This document shows positions 11,301-19,355 of a DNA stretch of 64,000 nt, one piece after another. The stretch is from Microbacterium testaceum. Lineage in GTDB: Bacteria > Actinomycetota > Actinomycetes > Actinomycetales > Microbacteriaceae. The notes beneath the pieces were generated by a model. The model did no database searches and was not told where the DNA came from. It was given only the letters and a program-made list of their open reading frames with translations. The translations under genes were made by a program, and so were the position numbers. The DNA lies in the NCBI RefSeq assembly GCF_001476655.1, contig NZ_LDRT01000019.1, positions 1 to 64,000 of the forward strand. Reading direction: 5' to 3'. The first letter of the stretch is position 1; each line of letters starts with the position of its first letter.

Positions 11301-11579
11301 CTGGTCGAGGCCGACTACGTCGTGCTGCTCGATCCCTGGTGGAATCCCGCCGTCGAAGACCAGGCGATCGACCGTGCCCACCGCATCGGGCAGACGCGAC
11401 CGGTGATCGTGTACCGGCTGGTCTCGTCCGACACCGTTGAAGAGAAGGTCGTGGCTCTGCGGGAGGCGAAGTCCGAGCTCTTCTCACGCGTGCTCGACGG
11501 GGGCGCCGACGACGGCGACGTCACCTTCGCCGGGGGGCCTCGTCTGACGGCCGACGACATCCGGGGCCTCCTCGACTGA
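8382..11579 (+). CDS. SWIM zinc-finger SNF2-type helicase
   Basis: This 1065-residue protein has a SWIM zinc finger near the N-terminus (Cys74-x-Cys76 ... Cys82-x-His84) and a poorly conserved middle region. A C-terminal SWI2/SNF2 ATPase follows: Walker A DDMGLGKTVQT near residue 626, Walker B LDEAQQIKN near 723, ITGTPMENN, then the helicase C half with VLSQFTRFL, SLKAGGVGLNL and DQAIDRAHRIGQ. Bacterial relatives are HepA/RapA-like and are thought to remodel protein-DNA or RNA polymerase complexes; the exact target is unknown. The ATG at 8382 fits the beginning of conserved sequence. A frame open further upstream lies antisense to the aldolase gene and is ignored. Confidence 0.92.
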   Translation: MRLDPEALSIAGEMFSSSAMIRADRLLVYGSVEVGDARAVGDMLVVTAQSFGAAGYEHLELQVAADFSRLSGWCSCGRGPECEHSCAAALVLLDRLISAGRPPRPEWQRSLDELFAAAPPADDEAPFDLCLFLSVRRGGGRGYGTALTLTARPGVRGTRGTWIKGRAGWSALAALPADPRARAALDSLGRLGRYGAGAYLSDEWMPLSAVPPHSLWLQLDAVVAAGVPLVSGSGAHHPVRILEEPVAAAVTLDRRGSTLHVRGGVQGVDEVTAVLPSWVVGEPAVAVAFVADRDGADERITLARLSVPVSGPVRGLLARPGALTIDEGGTPTFLRDYLPRLQLEAPVASPRGTVDVPPPPLPVLELLVEHRDGSTFLSTRWDRSPTRGRRHGEHERAVWSTVEPLAAEMRIGIPAPFPTGAAPARALSAGDAALLVAEGLPRLRSLAHVRVQTSGDDPVYRVSEDAPVIQLSTGDDDGSDWFDLHARVTVGDVEVEFTSLYTALALGDRVLFLGEGAYVRLDTPEFDRLRAVIDEARTLADRPGADLSVNRYNVGLWDDLSELGMVAAHEAEWWLRVRGLTDDVALEPVDPPAGLRATLRDYQRTGLDWLHFLRVHGLGGILADDMGLGKTVQTIAMMEAARAADPAMAPFLIVAPTSVVGNWARECATFAPELEVRTVSATRARRSSGIAEEAAGAHVVVTSYALFRLEQEQYAEVAWSGLVLDEAQQIKNPASRGYRAARSLAVPFTLVITGTPMENNLLELWALMSLVAPGLLGTRESFTELYRTPIEKHSDRARLDLLRRRIRPFLLRRTKELVASELPPKQETVVAVELHPAHRKLYDRRFHRERQRLLGLLDDDADGNRFAIFRSLTMLRQLALDPSLVDEGEAPSAKLDALEELLIEAAVEGHRVLVLSQFTRFLRAARQRATDAGLASGYLDGATVDRQAVIDGFREGDDPVFFVSLKAGGVGLNLVEADYVVLLDPWWNPAVEDQAIDRAHRIGQTRPVIVYRLVSSDTVEEKVVALREAKSELFSRVLDGGADDGDVTFAGGPRLTADDIRGLLD

Positions 11580-11605
11580 GTCGCACGCGGGGTCCCGCTC
11601 GGTCG

Positions 11606-11676
11606 CGGAACCCGGTCGGTGTCGGAACCCGGTCGGTGCCCGGAACCCGGTCGGTGCCCGGAACCCGGTCGGTGCC
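11606..11676. repeat. 18-bp tandem repeat, four copies
   Basis: Four head-to-tail copies of CGGAACCCGGTCGGTGCC run from 11606 to 11676 (the first copy is 17 bp), followed by a decayed partial fifth. They lie in the 221-bp gap between the helicase stop and the MFS start. The MFS frame happens to stay open through the repeat, but nothing suggests it is translated. Confidence 0.9.
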
Positions 11677-11800
11677 GGAACCTCGGGGCACCCGGTCGAC
11701 GGCCCGATCGCTCGCGACCCTCCGGCGCTCGCGCGAGATCGTCGTGCAGCTCGCTCGAACGGGCCTGGTCGATGTCGGAGGTCGGGTCTACCGTGTGCTC

Positions 11801-13261
11801 ATGTCCGCTTCACAGCCTCCCGTCGCCGCCGCGGCCGTCGGTGCGGCGCGCGGGCGGCGCACGTTCCTGGCCGTCCTGATCAACACGGCCGCGGCGAACG
11901 TCACGACGAGCTTCCTCTGGTTCGCACTCACCTTCTGGGTGTACCTCGAGACGCGGTCGGTTCTCGCGACGGGTGTCGTCGGCGGCGCCTACATGCTGCT
12001 GCTCGCTGTCTTCGCCATGGTGTTCGGCACGCTGGTCGACCGCCACCGCAAGCACCGGGTCATGATCGTCTCCGGCGTCGTCACCCTCGCGGCCTTCCTC
12101 CTCGCGGGGGCCCTGTGGCTCGCTCTCCCCGAGTCGGTGCTGCTCGATCTCGGCGGGCCGTGGTTCTGGCTGTTCTCGGGGATCATCCTCGGTGGCGCCG
12201 TGATCGAGAATCTCCGCAACATCGCCCTCTCCACGACCGTGACCCTTCTCGTGCCGGTGGAGCGTCATGCGAATGCGAACGGTCTCGTGGGCACGGTGCA
12301 GGGCCTGGCGTTCGTCGTCACCAGTGTCTTCAGCGGACTCTCGGTCGGATTCCTGGGCATGGGGTGGACGCTCGCGATCGCCGTGGTGCTCACCGCGATA
12401 GCCCTCGTGCACCTCCTCACCATCCGGATCCCCGAGGCTCCGCCGGCGGCCGGCGCAGAACGAGGTCCCGTGGTCGACATCGGCGGGGCCGTCCGCGCGG
12501 TGCGCGCGGCGCCCGGACTCTTCGCCCTCCTGGTGTTCTCCACCTTCAACAACCTCATCGGGGGCGTCTACATGGCGCTCATGGACCCGTACGGCCTCGA
12601 GCTCTTCCGCCTCGAGATCGACGGCCGGGTCTACGACGTCGAGGTGTGGGGCGTCGTGCTCGCGGTCACGGCGACGGGCTTCATCATCGGCGGGGGTCTC
12701 GTCGCCAAGCGCGGACTCGGCCGCAACCCGATCCGGACGATGTTGTGGATCGTCATCGCCATGGGAGTGCTCGGCGCGGTCTTCACCCTCCGCGACTGGT
12801 GGTGGCTCTACGCGATCGGCATCTGGGTGTACATGGCGCTCATCCCGCCCGTGGAGGCCGCCGAGCAGACGGTCATCCAGAAGGTCGTGCCCTTCGCGAC
12901 GCAGGGGCGCGTCTTCGGCTTCGCCGCGGCCTTCGAATCGGCGGCCGCGCCCGTGACCTCGTTCCTGATCGCCCCGATCGCGCAGTTCCTCGTCATCCCC
13001 TACATGGAGGGCGACAGCGGGCGCGCCACCTGGGGCTGGCTCGTGGGTGAAGGGCAGTCGCGGGGGATCGCTCTCGTGTTCGTGTTCGCCGGCCTGGCCA
13101 TGGTCGTCGTCGGCGCCCTCGCGTTCTTCTCACGGTCGTACCGCGTGCTGTCGACGCAGTACCGAGCGGCGGACACGGATGTGTCCGGTGGCACTCCGGT
13201 CGACGCGGAGACGGATACCGCCGTCGACACCGACCCCGGAACCCGGGCATCCAGCTCCTAG
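11801..13261 (+). CDS. Major facilitator superfamily transporter
   Basis: This is a 486-residue integral membrane protein with about a dozen hydrophobic segments from residue 25 to 450. The MFS motif A-like loop GTLVDRHRKHRVMIV lies between the second and third segments. The hydrophilic C-terminal tail (about 35 residues) is rich in Asp and Thr. MFS carriers of this type often export drugs or metabolites, but the substrate cannot be inferred. The ATG at 11801 is chosen because the membrane domain begins soon after it. The upstream reading frame includes the tandem repeat and looks non-coding. The stop overlaps the stop of the convergent SDR gene by 4 bp. Confidence 0.85.
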   Translation: MSASQPPVAAAAVGAARGRRTFLAVLINTAAANVTTSFLWFALTFWVYLETRSVLATGVVGGAYMLLLAVFAMVFGTLVDRHRKHRVMIVSGVVTLAAFLLAGALWLALPESVLLDLGGPWFWLFSGIILGGAVIENLRNIALSTTVTLLVPVERHANANGLVGTVQGLAFVVTSVFSGLSVGFLGMGWTLAIAVVLTAIALVHLLTIRIPEAPPAAGAERGPVVDIGGAVRAVRAAPGLFALLVFSTFNNLIGGVYMALMDPYGLELFRLEIDGRVYDVEVWGVVLAVTATGFIIGGGLVAKRGLGRNPIRTMLWIVIAMGVLGAVFTLRDWWWLYAIGIWVYMALIPPVEAAEQTVIQKVVPFATQGRVFGFAAAFESAAAPVTSFLIAPIAQFLVIPYMEGDSGRATWGWLVGEGQSRGIALVFVFAGLAMVVVGALAFFSRSYRVLSTQYRAADTDVSGGTPVDAETDTAVDTDPGTRASSS

Positions 13262-13956
13262 GCGCCCGCCCCCACCTCGATCACCACGTCGTTGAACGCG
13301 TCCGCGGTGTCATCCCAGAGCGCCACGAAGGCGGCCGCCAGTGCCTCCTCGAGCCCCTCCAGGCTCTTCACGCGGAAGATCACGGCCGCCCCGGAGATCG
13401 CTCGGTCGGCATCGCGTGCGTTCTTGGCGAAACCCTGCGCGACGGCCCTCGTCCACGCCTCGCTCGCCGCCTTGATCGCCGCGTAGTTCGCCCCGCCCGC
13501 CAGGGGGCGTGCGACTGCCGTCGACGACACGATGGCGAGTCGGCCGGCGGGGGAGGCGCGCAGGTCCTCATCGAAGGCGCGGCTCACGACGCGCAGCGCG
13601 GTGAGCGAGCGCAGGAGGAACGCGAAATCCTCGTCGCTCTGTCCGGCCAACCCGCCGCCGCCACGCCAGCCTCCGACCAGGTGGAGCACACCGTCCACCC
13701 GTCCGTGCGCGGCGTGGACCCGCTCACGCAGGGCCGACACGGCATCCTCGTCGGTGAGGTCGCATCGTTCCCCGAGCGCGCCCGGTGCGTCGCGCACCGC
13801 GTCCGCGAGCCGCGCGGCATCCGATCCCACGATCACCACCCGTGCCCCGGCATCGAGCAGGGCACGCGCGGCCGCCCGCCCCGCCGCGCTCGTGCCCCCG
13901 GCGAGGAGGACGAGTGGTCCCCGGACGAGTTCCTGCGTCTGCTGCGTGTCGCTCAC
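13258..13956 (-). CDS. Short-chain dehydrogenase/reductase (SDR) family protein
   Basis: This is a 232-residue Rossmann-fold protein. The nucleotide-binding turn is GGTSAAGR (near residue 19) in place of the classical TGxxxGxG. HLVGGWRGGG corresponds to the NAG region, IVSSTAV supplies the catalytic Ser, and NYAAIKAA supplies the YxxxK pair. It is therefore a plausible oxidoreductase with a slightly divergent cofactor loop; the substrate is unknown. The GTG at 13954-13956 is preferred, with GGAGAC just upstream, because homology starts within 15 residues. The frame stays open to 14106, but that part is low-complexity and Arg/Asp-rich. Its 3' end overlaps the MFS gene by 4 bp. Confidence 0.82.
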   Translation of the reverse strand: MSDTQQTQELVRGPLVLLAGGTSAAGRAAARALLDAGARVVIVGSDAARLADAVRDAPGALGERCDLTDEDAVSALRERVHAAHGRVDGVLHLVGGWRGGGGLAGQSDEDFAFLLRSLTALRVVSRAFDEDLRASPAGRLAIVSSTAVARPLAGGANYAAIKAASEAWTRAVAQGFAKNARDADRAISGAAVIFRVKSLEGLEEALAAAFVALWDDTADAFNDVVIEVGAGA

Positions 13957-14130
13957 ACTGTCTCCGTCGTCGTCATCGGCGTGGTCCTCCGAGTGTCCTC
14001 CGCGGCGGATCCGAGCGCGAGCGCTCCCGCGTCTCCTGGCCATGACGGGCCCTCCGCTCTGCGCCGCGTGTCCACGACACACCGTCCCCACCGGGATGCA
14101 CGTCACCGGACGCGCGGCGGAGAGCGGGGA

Positions 14131-15528
14131 TCAGTCCGTTCCGCGGATGCCCTCGGTCGAGGCGATCACCTGGCGCATCTTCTTCTCGAGCGCCTCGAAG
14201 AACATCGACAGCGGGAACTCGTCGTCCCGCACCGCGTCGGTGTACCCCTTCGGCAGGCCCGCGAGCACGTCGTCGGGCAGCCCGCGTGCCCAGACCGACG
14301 CTGGGTGCGGTGTCACGACCGAGCGCACCAGGTCGTAGGCGGCGAGCCAGTGGGCGGTCTTGGGACGGTCGATCGAGCGCCAGTAGAGCTCGTCGATGGC
14401 GTCAGCGAGAGCGATCACCGCGGCGGGTACTTCGTCCCAGTCGAAGGCGAGCGACGTGTCGGTCCAGTGCAGCACCCGCCGCTGGTGCAGCCAGGCGAAC
14501 AACAGTTGACCTCCGAGGCCGTCGTAGTTGCGCACGCGCGATCCGGTGATGGCGAAGCGGAAGATACGGTCGAAGATCACCGCGTACTGGACGAGCCCGG
14601 CGTGGTCGAGCATGGCCTGCTCAGCGGCATCCAGGTCGTCCCGAGCCGACAGGCGGGCCTGCAGCGCGACGCACTCGCGGAACGCGGTGAGGTCGCAGCG
14701 CAGCTCTTCGAGCGAATAGAGGAAGAACGGCATGCGCTGCTTGATCATGAACGGGTCGAACGGCAGGTCGCCGCGCATGTGGGTGCGGTCGTGGATCAGG
14801 TCCCACATCACGAACGTCTCTTCGGCGAGAACCTGGTCATCGAGCAGCCGTGCGGCGTCGGCGGGGAGTTCGAGCTTGGTGATGTCGGCGGCGGCGCGGG
14901 TGACGCGGCGGTAGCGCGCGGCTTCGCGATCCTGGAAGATCGCGCCCCACGTGAAGGTGGGGATCTCGCGCATGGCCACGGTCTCAGGGAAGAGGACGGC
15001 CGAGTTGGTGTCGTACCCGGGCGTGAAGTCGATCAGTCGCAGCGAGACGAAGAGGCGGTTGGTGTACTCGGTCTCGAGACGAGCGATGAACTCGGGCCAG
15101 ATCGCCTCGACGAGCACCGCCTCGACGTGGCGGTCGCGCGATCCGTTCTGCGTATACATCGGGAAGACGACCAGGTGACGGATGCCGTCGACCCGGTGCT
15201 CCTGGGGCTGGAAGGCCACGAGAGAGTCGAGGAAGTCGGGCACCCCGAGCCCTTCTGCCCTCCACCGGCGGAAATCGGCGGCCGAGGCCTCGAGGTAGGC
15301 GGCATCGTGGGGGAAAAGCGGGGAGAGGGCTTCGATCGCGTCGATGACATCGTCGAGCAGGGGAGCGGCTGCCGACGCGTCGGCGATCGACCCGTCGCTC
15401 GCCTGCAGCTTCTGCAGGGCGATGGTCGCGTTCTTCAGCTGTGCCCACGCGGGGGTGTGCTCGACCTCGGCGACGGTGCGGCCGTCGAGCAACTCGTGTG
15501 CGGTACGGGAAGGCGTCGCGATGGTCAT
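14131..15528 (-). CDS. DUF6421-like protein
   Basis: This 465-residue soluble protein has no signal peptide or membrane segment. Notable stretches are VVFPMYTQNGSRDRHVEAVLVE, VSLRLIDFTPGYDTNSAVLFPE, FVMWDLIHDRTHMRGDLPFDPF and RMPFFLYSLEELRCDLTAF. These look like the actinobacterial DUF6421 family, whose function is unknown. The conserved HDRTHxRGDLPFDPF and ELRCDL segments, rich in His, Asp and Glu, would suit a metal site, but that is inference. A clear CGGAGG precedes the ATG at 15526-15528. It is divergently transcribed from an Lrp/AsnC regulator, so that regulator probably controls it. The family name comes from memory and is only moderately certain. Confidence 0.72.
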   Translation of the reverse strand: MTIATPSRTAHELLDGRTVAEVEHTPAWAQLKNATIALQKLQASDGSIADASAAAPLLDDVIDAIEALSPLFPHDAAYLEASAADFRRWRAEGLGVPDFLDSLVAFQPQEHRVDGIRHLVVFPMYTQNGSRDRHVEAVLVEAIWPEFIARLETEYTNRLFVSLRLIDFTPGYDTNSAVLFPETVAMREIPTFTWGAIFQDREAARYRRVTRAAADITKLELPADAARLLDDQVLAEETFVMWDLIHDRTHMRGDLPFDPFMIKQRMPFFLYSLEELRCDLTAFRECVALQARLSARDDLDAAEQAMLDHAGLVQYAVIFDRIFRFAITGSRVRNYDGLGGQLLFAWLHQRRVLHWTDTSLAFDWDEVPAAVIALADAIDELYWRSIDRPKTAHWLAAYDLVRSVVTPHPASVWARGLPDDVLAGLPKGYTDAVRDDEFPLSMFFEALEKKMRQVIASTEGIRGTD

Positions 15529-15548
15529 GGCATCCTCCGGTCGTTGCG

Positions 15549-15590
15549 GTAAAAATTCCTGCTTGAGCGCAATGCTAACGGAAAACTTAC
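15549..15590. promoter_or_regulatory. Candidate Lrp/AsnC operator between divergent genes
   Basis: The 108-bp gap between the DUF6421-like gene and the Lrp/AsnC gene has an unusually AT-rich core. It holds an imperfect 11-bp dyad: GTAAAAATTCC at 15549-15559 and GGAAAACTTAC at 15580-15590 (8 of 11 positions match when inverted). The half-site centres are 31 bp apart, about three helical turns. Lrp/AsnC proteins bind such AT-rich dyads and often control their divergent neighbour. Confidence 0.5.
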
Positions 15591-15636
15591 GGATGCCGCG
15601 AGGGTCGACATGGCGCTCCCTGGTACTGTCGACCCC

Positions 15637-16125
15637 ATGACCGAGGCTCCTGCTCGCCCGGCGCGCCTCGATGACGCCGTCGACGCCGCGATCGTCCGCG
15701 AGATCTCGCTCGACGCGCGCGCGACGCTGTCGCACCTGTCCGAACGCGTGGGGCTGTCCGTCTCGGCCGTGCAGTCGAGACTGCGCCGGCTCGAAGCGCG
15801 CGGAATCGTGCGCGGCTATCGCCCGGTTCTCGATGCCGAGGCACTCGGTCGTCCTCTCGCGGCCTTCGTCGAGATCACCCCGCTCGATCCCGCACAGCCC
15901 GACAACGCCCCCGAGCTGCTGGCGCACCTCACCGCGATCGAGGCGTGCCATTCCATCGCGGGGGAAGCGGCCTACATGCTGTTCGTCCGGGTCCCGACCC
16001 CCCGCGATCTCGAGGCGCTGATCCGCGACATCCGCGCGGCCGCGCACGTGAACACGCGCACCACGATCGTCCTGCAGACGTTCTTCGAGGCGCGTCCGAT
16101 CGAGCCGGCCGACTTTCCCGCCTGA
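15637..16125 (+). CDS. Lrp/AsnC family transcriptional regulator
   Basis: This is a 162-residue regulator. The N-terminal winged helix-turn-helix (about residues 12-62) contains DAAIVREISLDARATLSHL, then VGLSVSAVQSRLRRLEARGIVRGYRP, the classic Lrp recognition helix. The C-terminal RAM ligand-binding domain runs from about residue 70 to 150 (AAFVEITPLD, ACHSIAGEAAYMLFVRV, VNTRTTIVLQTFFEARPI). The G-E-A-A-Y-M-L-F-V-R-V part matches the usual GxxDyll.v.v turn, with Glu-Ala in place of the usual Asp. Members sense amino acids or related molecules and often regulate a divergent gene, here the DUF6421-like gene. The ATG at 15637 is preferred over an upstream ATG because it begins just before the HTH domain. 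Confidence 0.92.
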   Translation: MTEAPARPARLDDAVDAAIVREISLDARATLSHLSERVGLSVSAVQSRLRRLEARGIVRGYRPVLDAEALGRPLAAFVEITPLDPAQPDNAPELLAHLTAIEACHSIAGEAAYMLFVRVPTPRDLEALIRDIRAAAHVNTRTTIVLQTFFEARPIEPADFPA

Positions 16126-16226
16126 CGCCGGGACTCCTCCTCCCCGAGTGCCGATCTCGGCGAGGCGTCCACGAATACATCGCCGGACGGATGCCACCTC
16201 CCTCCCTGGTCTGTAGCGTGGCCGCG

Positions 16227-17387
16227 ATGCTCTCTCTCCGTCCGCTACGCCGCTATCAACTGGTGACCGATCTCGTCGTCGCCGGTCTTTTCGGGCTGCT
16301 CGCTCTCTCCCTCGAACTCGCGTCGGATGCTCCCTCCGTCCCCGTCGGCGTCGGCGCCTCCCTGATGGTCGTGGCCTTCACGGCCGCTGCGGCCATGCGG
16401 AGACTGAGCCCGGGCCTCGCGCTCGCCCTCGCCTGGGCGGGCGCGTTGCTGCAGATGGGGCTCGGCCGACAACCGTCGCCGACCGACGTCGTGGTCTTCG
16501 CGGTGTTGTACACGACCGCCGCCTACGGCACGCGGCGGGTGTTCTGGGCCGGGTTCGTCTCCGCGGTCGGGGGCGCCGTCGTCGTCTCGCTCTATCTGGT
16601 CGTCCGTACGCTCACCTCTCCCATCCAGCCGGAAGATGTCGCGGCGATCGTCGGAATCCTCCTCGCGGCGGCCTTCGCCCTGCTCCTGGCGTGGGTGACG
16701 GGGGCCCTCGTGCGAACGGCGATCCGTGCGACCGAGAACGGTCGGGCTCAGCGTGCGGCCGAGGCAGAGACCATCGCGGAACAACAGCGCGTGCGGATCG
16801 CCCGTGACATGCATGACGTCGTGGCCCACTCGCTCGCCGTCGTGATCGCCCAGGCGGACGGAGCCCGCTACGCGGCGACGGCCGACCCCGAGGCCGCCAC
16901 GGCCGCCCTCGCCACGATCTCCACCACCGCCCGCGCGGCCCTCACCGACGTGCGCCAACTGCTCACGCAGCTGCGTCACACGCAGGCCGAGGGCCCGCAA
17001 CCGCGGCTCGCCGACCTCGACGCGCTGTACACGCACGTGCGCGCCGCGGGCGTCGAGCTGTCGGTCGACGTCGATCCCGTCCCACCCGGAGAGCCGCCGG
17101 CGGCGATCCAGCTCGCGGTGTACCGCATTCTGCAGGAGGCGTTGACGAACGCCCTCCGCCACGGCGCCGACCCTCGCGTCGATGTGTACCTCGGGTGGCT
17201 CCCCGACCACGTCGAGCTCCTGGTGCGTAACGCGCGGGCGGCAGACGCTCCGGCTCCGCCGTCCGGCGGACACGGTCTCATCGGGATGCGCGAGCGTGCA
17301 CAACTCGTCGGCGGCCGGCTGACCGCCGAGGCGCAGGGGCGGTTCTTCGTCGTGCGCGCGACCCTTCCCGTCCGGGCATCGCCATGA
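16227..17387 (+). CDS. Sensor histidine kinase, NarL/DesK-type (HisKA_3)
   Basis: This is a 386-residue membrane sensor kinase. About five hydrophobic segments occupy residues 10-165. A coiled region then leads to the dimerisation/phosphoacceptor helix RIARDMHDVVAHSLAVV with His196. The HATPase_c domain follows (LQEALTNALRHG as N box, GHGLIGMRERAQLVGG as G box), ending in a short RATLPV strand. There is no separate extracellular sensor domain, so the signal is probably sensed in or near the membrane. The gene overlaps or closely precedes its response regulator and forms a two-component pair with it. The signal and targets are unknown. The start is ATG 16227; a GTG lies 9 bp upstream. Confidence 0.93.
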   Translation: MLSLRPLRRYQLVTDLVVAGLFGLLALSLELASDAPSVPVGVGASLMVVAFTAAAAMRRLSPGLALALAWAGALLQMGLGRQPSPTDVVVFAVLYTTAAYGTRRVFWAGFVSAVGGAVVVSLYLVVRTLTSPIQPEDVAAIVGILLAAAFALLLAWVTGALVRTAIRATENGRAQRAAEAETIAEQQRVRIARDMHDVVAHSLAVVIAQADGARYAATADPEAATAALATISTTARAALTDVRQLLTQLRHTQAEGPQPRLADLDALYTHVRAAGVELSVDVDPVPPGEPPAAIQLAVYRILQEALTNALRHGADPRVDVYLGWLPDHVELLVRNARAADAPAPPSGGHGLIGMRERAQLVGGRLTAEAQGRFFVVRATLPVRASP

Positions 17388-17440
17388 GCCGGCCGAGCCC
17401 CGAACACCCGACAGAACGATCCCCGAGAGGAACCGCCCGA

Positions 17441-18091
17441 GTGAGCACCCCCGTACGTATCGTTCTGGTCGACGATCAGGCGCTGTTCCGCGCCGGCATC
17501 CGGATGGTGATCGACTCGCAGCCCGACCTCGAGGTCGTGGGCGAAGCATCCGACGGTCGCGAGGGAATCGAGATGGTCCGCGCGACCCGGCCCGACCTCG
17601 TCCTCATGGACGTGCGCATGCCGGTCATGGACGGGCTCACCGCGACCGCGGAGATCCTCCGCGAGCCGGAGCCGCCCCGTGTCGTCGTCCTCACCACCTT
17701 CGACCTCGACGAGGCCGCTGCGCGGGCCATCCAACGCGGCGCGAGCGGATTCCTCCTCAAGGACTCGGAGCCCGAATTCCTCCTGTCCGCCATCCGCACC
17801 GTGCACGCGGGGTCGGCCGTCATCGCGGCGGAGGCGACGCGCGAGCTCTTCGCCCACATCGCCGAGAACGGCACCGCGGAACCCGTACCGACCAGCTTCG
17901 GCGAGCTGACCGAGCGTGAGCGCGAGATCTTCCTGCTCGCGGCCGCGGGACTCAGCAACGGCGAGATCGCGGCGCGCGAATTCCTCTCCGAAGCCACGGT
18001 GAAGACCCACATCAGTCGGATCCTCTCCAAGCTCTCGCTCCGGGATCGCGTGCAACTCGTTGTCTTCGCGTACCGGCACGGCCTGGTCTGA
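17441..18091 (+). CDS. NarL/LuxR-family response regulator
   Basis: This is a 216-residue regulator and partner of the preceding histidine kinase. The receiver domain (residues 1-120) shows the acidic pair in IVLVDDQALFRAG, the phosphoacceptor Asp57 in LVLMDVRMPVMDG, the switch Thr in VVVLTTFD and Lys in GFLLKDSEP. The C-terminal GerE/LuxR helix-turn-helix reads LTEREREIFLLAAAGLSNGEIA and TVKTHISRILSKL. The GTG at 17441, with GAGAGGAA ideally spaced upstream, gives the usual short N-terminus. An ATG at 17384 overlapping the kinase stop (ATGA) would add 19 atypical residues, so translational coupling from there remains possible. Confidence 0.92.
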   Translation: MSTPVRIVLVDDQALFRAGIRMVIDSQPDLEVVGEASDGREGIEMVRATRPDLVLMDVRMPVMDGLTATAEILREPEPPRVVVLTTFDLDEAAARAIQRGASGFLLKDSEPEFLLSAIRTVHAGSAVIAAEATRELFAHIAENGTAEPVPTSFGELTEREREIFLLAAAGLSNGEIAAREFLSEATVKTHISRILSKLSLRDRVQLVVFAYRHGLV

Positions 18092-18126
18092 GGCCTCCGC
18101 GCCGGGCGTTGCGGACGCCGCCGCCG

Positions 18127-18636
18127 TCAGTCGGACGCGTCGTCCGCCTTCTCCGGGTCGTACGCCCACGTCGGCGCGAGGGCGCGGATACGCCCTTCGC
18201 GCCACTGCCACATCGCCCAGAGTCCCGGCCAGAGCACGGGGGCCGCGGCCCCACCGATCGTGAGGCGTTCCCTCCACAGGGTCCGTCCCGCCTCGCCCGG
18301 GGCCTCGGACACCGCCATCTGGTGATCCCACACGTCGAGGGCGGCGAGCGGACCGGTCAGGGGCACCCCCCAGTCCCGGAACACGCGCACACGCCCGTGG
18401 CCATCCGTGGTCTCGCGGTCCGCAACCGAGATGAGCTGCCGGCCGAGGGGAAGCGCCCCGGCGAGGCTCATCTGCACGGGGACGTCGTCTCCGGAGGCGA
18501 ACGAGGTCGGCATCTCCCCGAGCGCATCGACGTCGAGGAGGGGACCATAGAGCTCGGCGACGGCACGCGGCGAGTGCAGCGCTCGCCACGCGGCATCCGG
18601 ATCGCAATCGATCACGAACTTCAACAGAATGCGCAT
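18127..18636 (-). CDS. SRPBCC-like protein of unknown function
   Basis: The product is 169 residues with no signal peptide. The opening MRILLKFVIDCDPDAAWRAL and the following alternation of beta strands and polar turns (VAELYGPLLDV, DVPVQMSLAG, ALDVWDHQMAVSE, TLWRERLTIGG) resemble the START/SRPBCC ligand-binding fold. The end is unusual: a Trp-rich block (LWPGLWAMWQWREGRIRAL). The fold call rests on general pattern only. It is convergent with the response regulator and divergent from the ComB-like gene, 80 bp away. Confidence 0.7.
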   Translation of the reverse strand: MRILLKFVIDCDPDAAWRALHSPRAVAELYGPLLDVDALGEMPTSFASGDDVPVQMSLAGALPLGRQLISVADRETTDGHGRVRVFRDWGVPLTGPLAALDVWDHQMAVSEAPGEAGRTLWRERLTIGGAAAPVLWPGLWAMWQWREGRIRALAPTWAYDPEKADDASD

Positions 18637-18716
18637 GCTGCGAATTCTGCCGCACGCGCCCGTTCCCCCGCCCGGGTTGACGGCGGGCGGACGCGTCCCC
18701 GGCTTAGGCTCGAGGG

Positions 18717-19334
18717 ATGCCGAACGACCACGCCCCGCATGCCCAGGCGAACTACCAGGTGCGTCTCGAGTGGGGGAGTGCGGGCCTGGCGCGGCTCGCG
18801 CCCGCCGACGTCGTGATCCTCGTGCAGACGCTCGGTCTCTCGGCCGATGCGCTCGCCGCCGCCGAGGCGGGCGCGGTCCTGCCCCTCGACGGGCTCCCGA
18901 CCGCGGCGCTCGCGGGCCGCGCATCCGTCGGCGCCGCGCACGTGCTGATCGGCGGGATCCGCAACGCACGAGCCGTGGCCGACCGCGTCCTCGAGCTGCA
19001 GACGGCGCGCGCGGCGCGCACCAGTATCGCGATCATCGCGGTCGGGTATTCGGATGCCGACACCCTCCGCTTCGCCGTCGACGACCTCCTGGGGGCCGGT
19101 GCCGTGGTTGCGGCGCTCGGTGATGTGGGCATCGACCACGCCTCTCCCGATGCGGCCGTCGCCGGCGAGGGGTATCGCGCTCTCCGCGGAGCGGCGCGTC
19201 ATCTGCTCTCGGCGAGCGGCACGGGTCGGGCGCTCGCCGGCGTCGGTCGTGCGGAGGTCGTTCAGGCCGCGGCCGCGCGGGATGCGGCATCCGTCGTCCC
19301 GGCGTTCGCCGACGGAGCCTTCCGCGCCGCCTGA
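18717..19334 (+). CDS. ComB-like (2-phosphosulfolactate phosphatase family) protein
   Basis: The protein has 205 residues. The pattern of VRLEWGSAGLARLAPADVVILVQTLGLS, then LIGGIRNARAVADRVLELQ and TSIAIIAVGY, and the later GAGAVVAALGDVGIDHASPDA corresponds to the ComB/2-phosphosulfolactate phosphatase fold. The founding member removes phosphate from 2-phosphosulfolactate in coenzyme M synthesis. Actinobacteria do not make coenzyme M, and members here are usually of unknown substrate. ComB's characteristic metal-binding residues are not clear to me, so only the family is claimed. An AGGG lies just before the start ATG. Confidence 0.72.
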   Translation: MPNDHAPHAQANYQVRLEWGSAGLARLAPADVVILVQTLGLSADALAAAEAGAVLPLDGLPTAALAGRASVGAAHVLIGGIRNARAVADRVLELQTARAARTSIAIIAVGYSDADTLRFAVDDLLGAGAVVAALGDVGIDHASPDAAVAGEGYRALRGAARHLLSASGTGRALAGVGRAEVVQAAAARDAASVVPAFADGAFRAA

Positions 19335-19355
19335 CCCGCGCGGGTTCCTCCCGCA

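Noticed and set aside
13957-14106. 50-residue N-terminal extension of the SDR protein
   Set aside because: It is Arg/Asp-rich low complexity without SDR features. A well-placed GTG with an upstream GGAGAC begins just before the nucleotide-binding fold.
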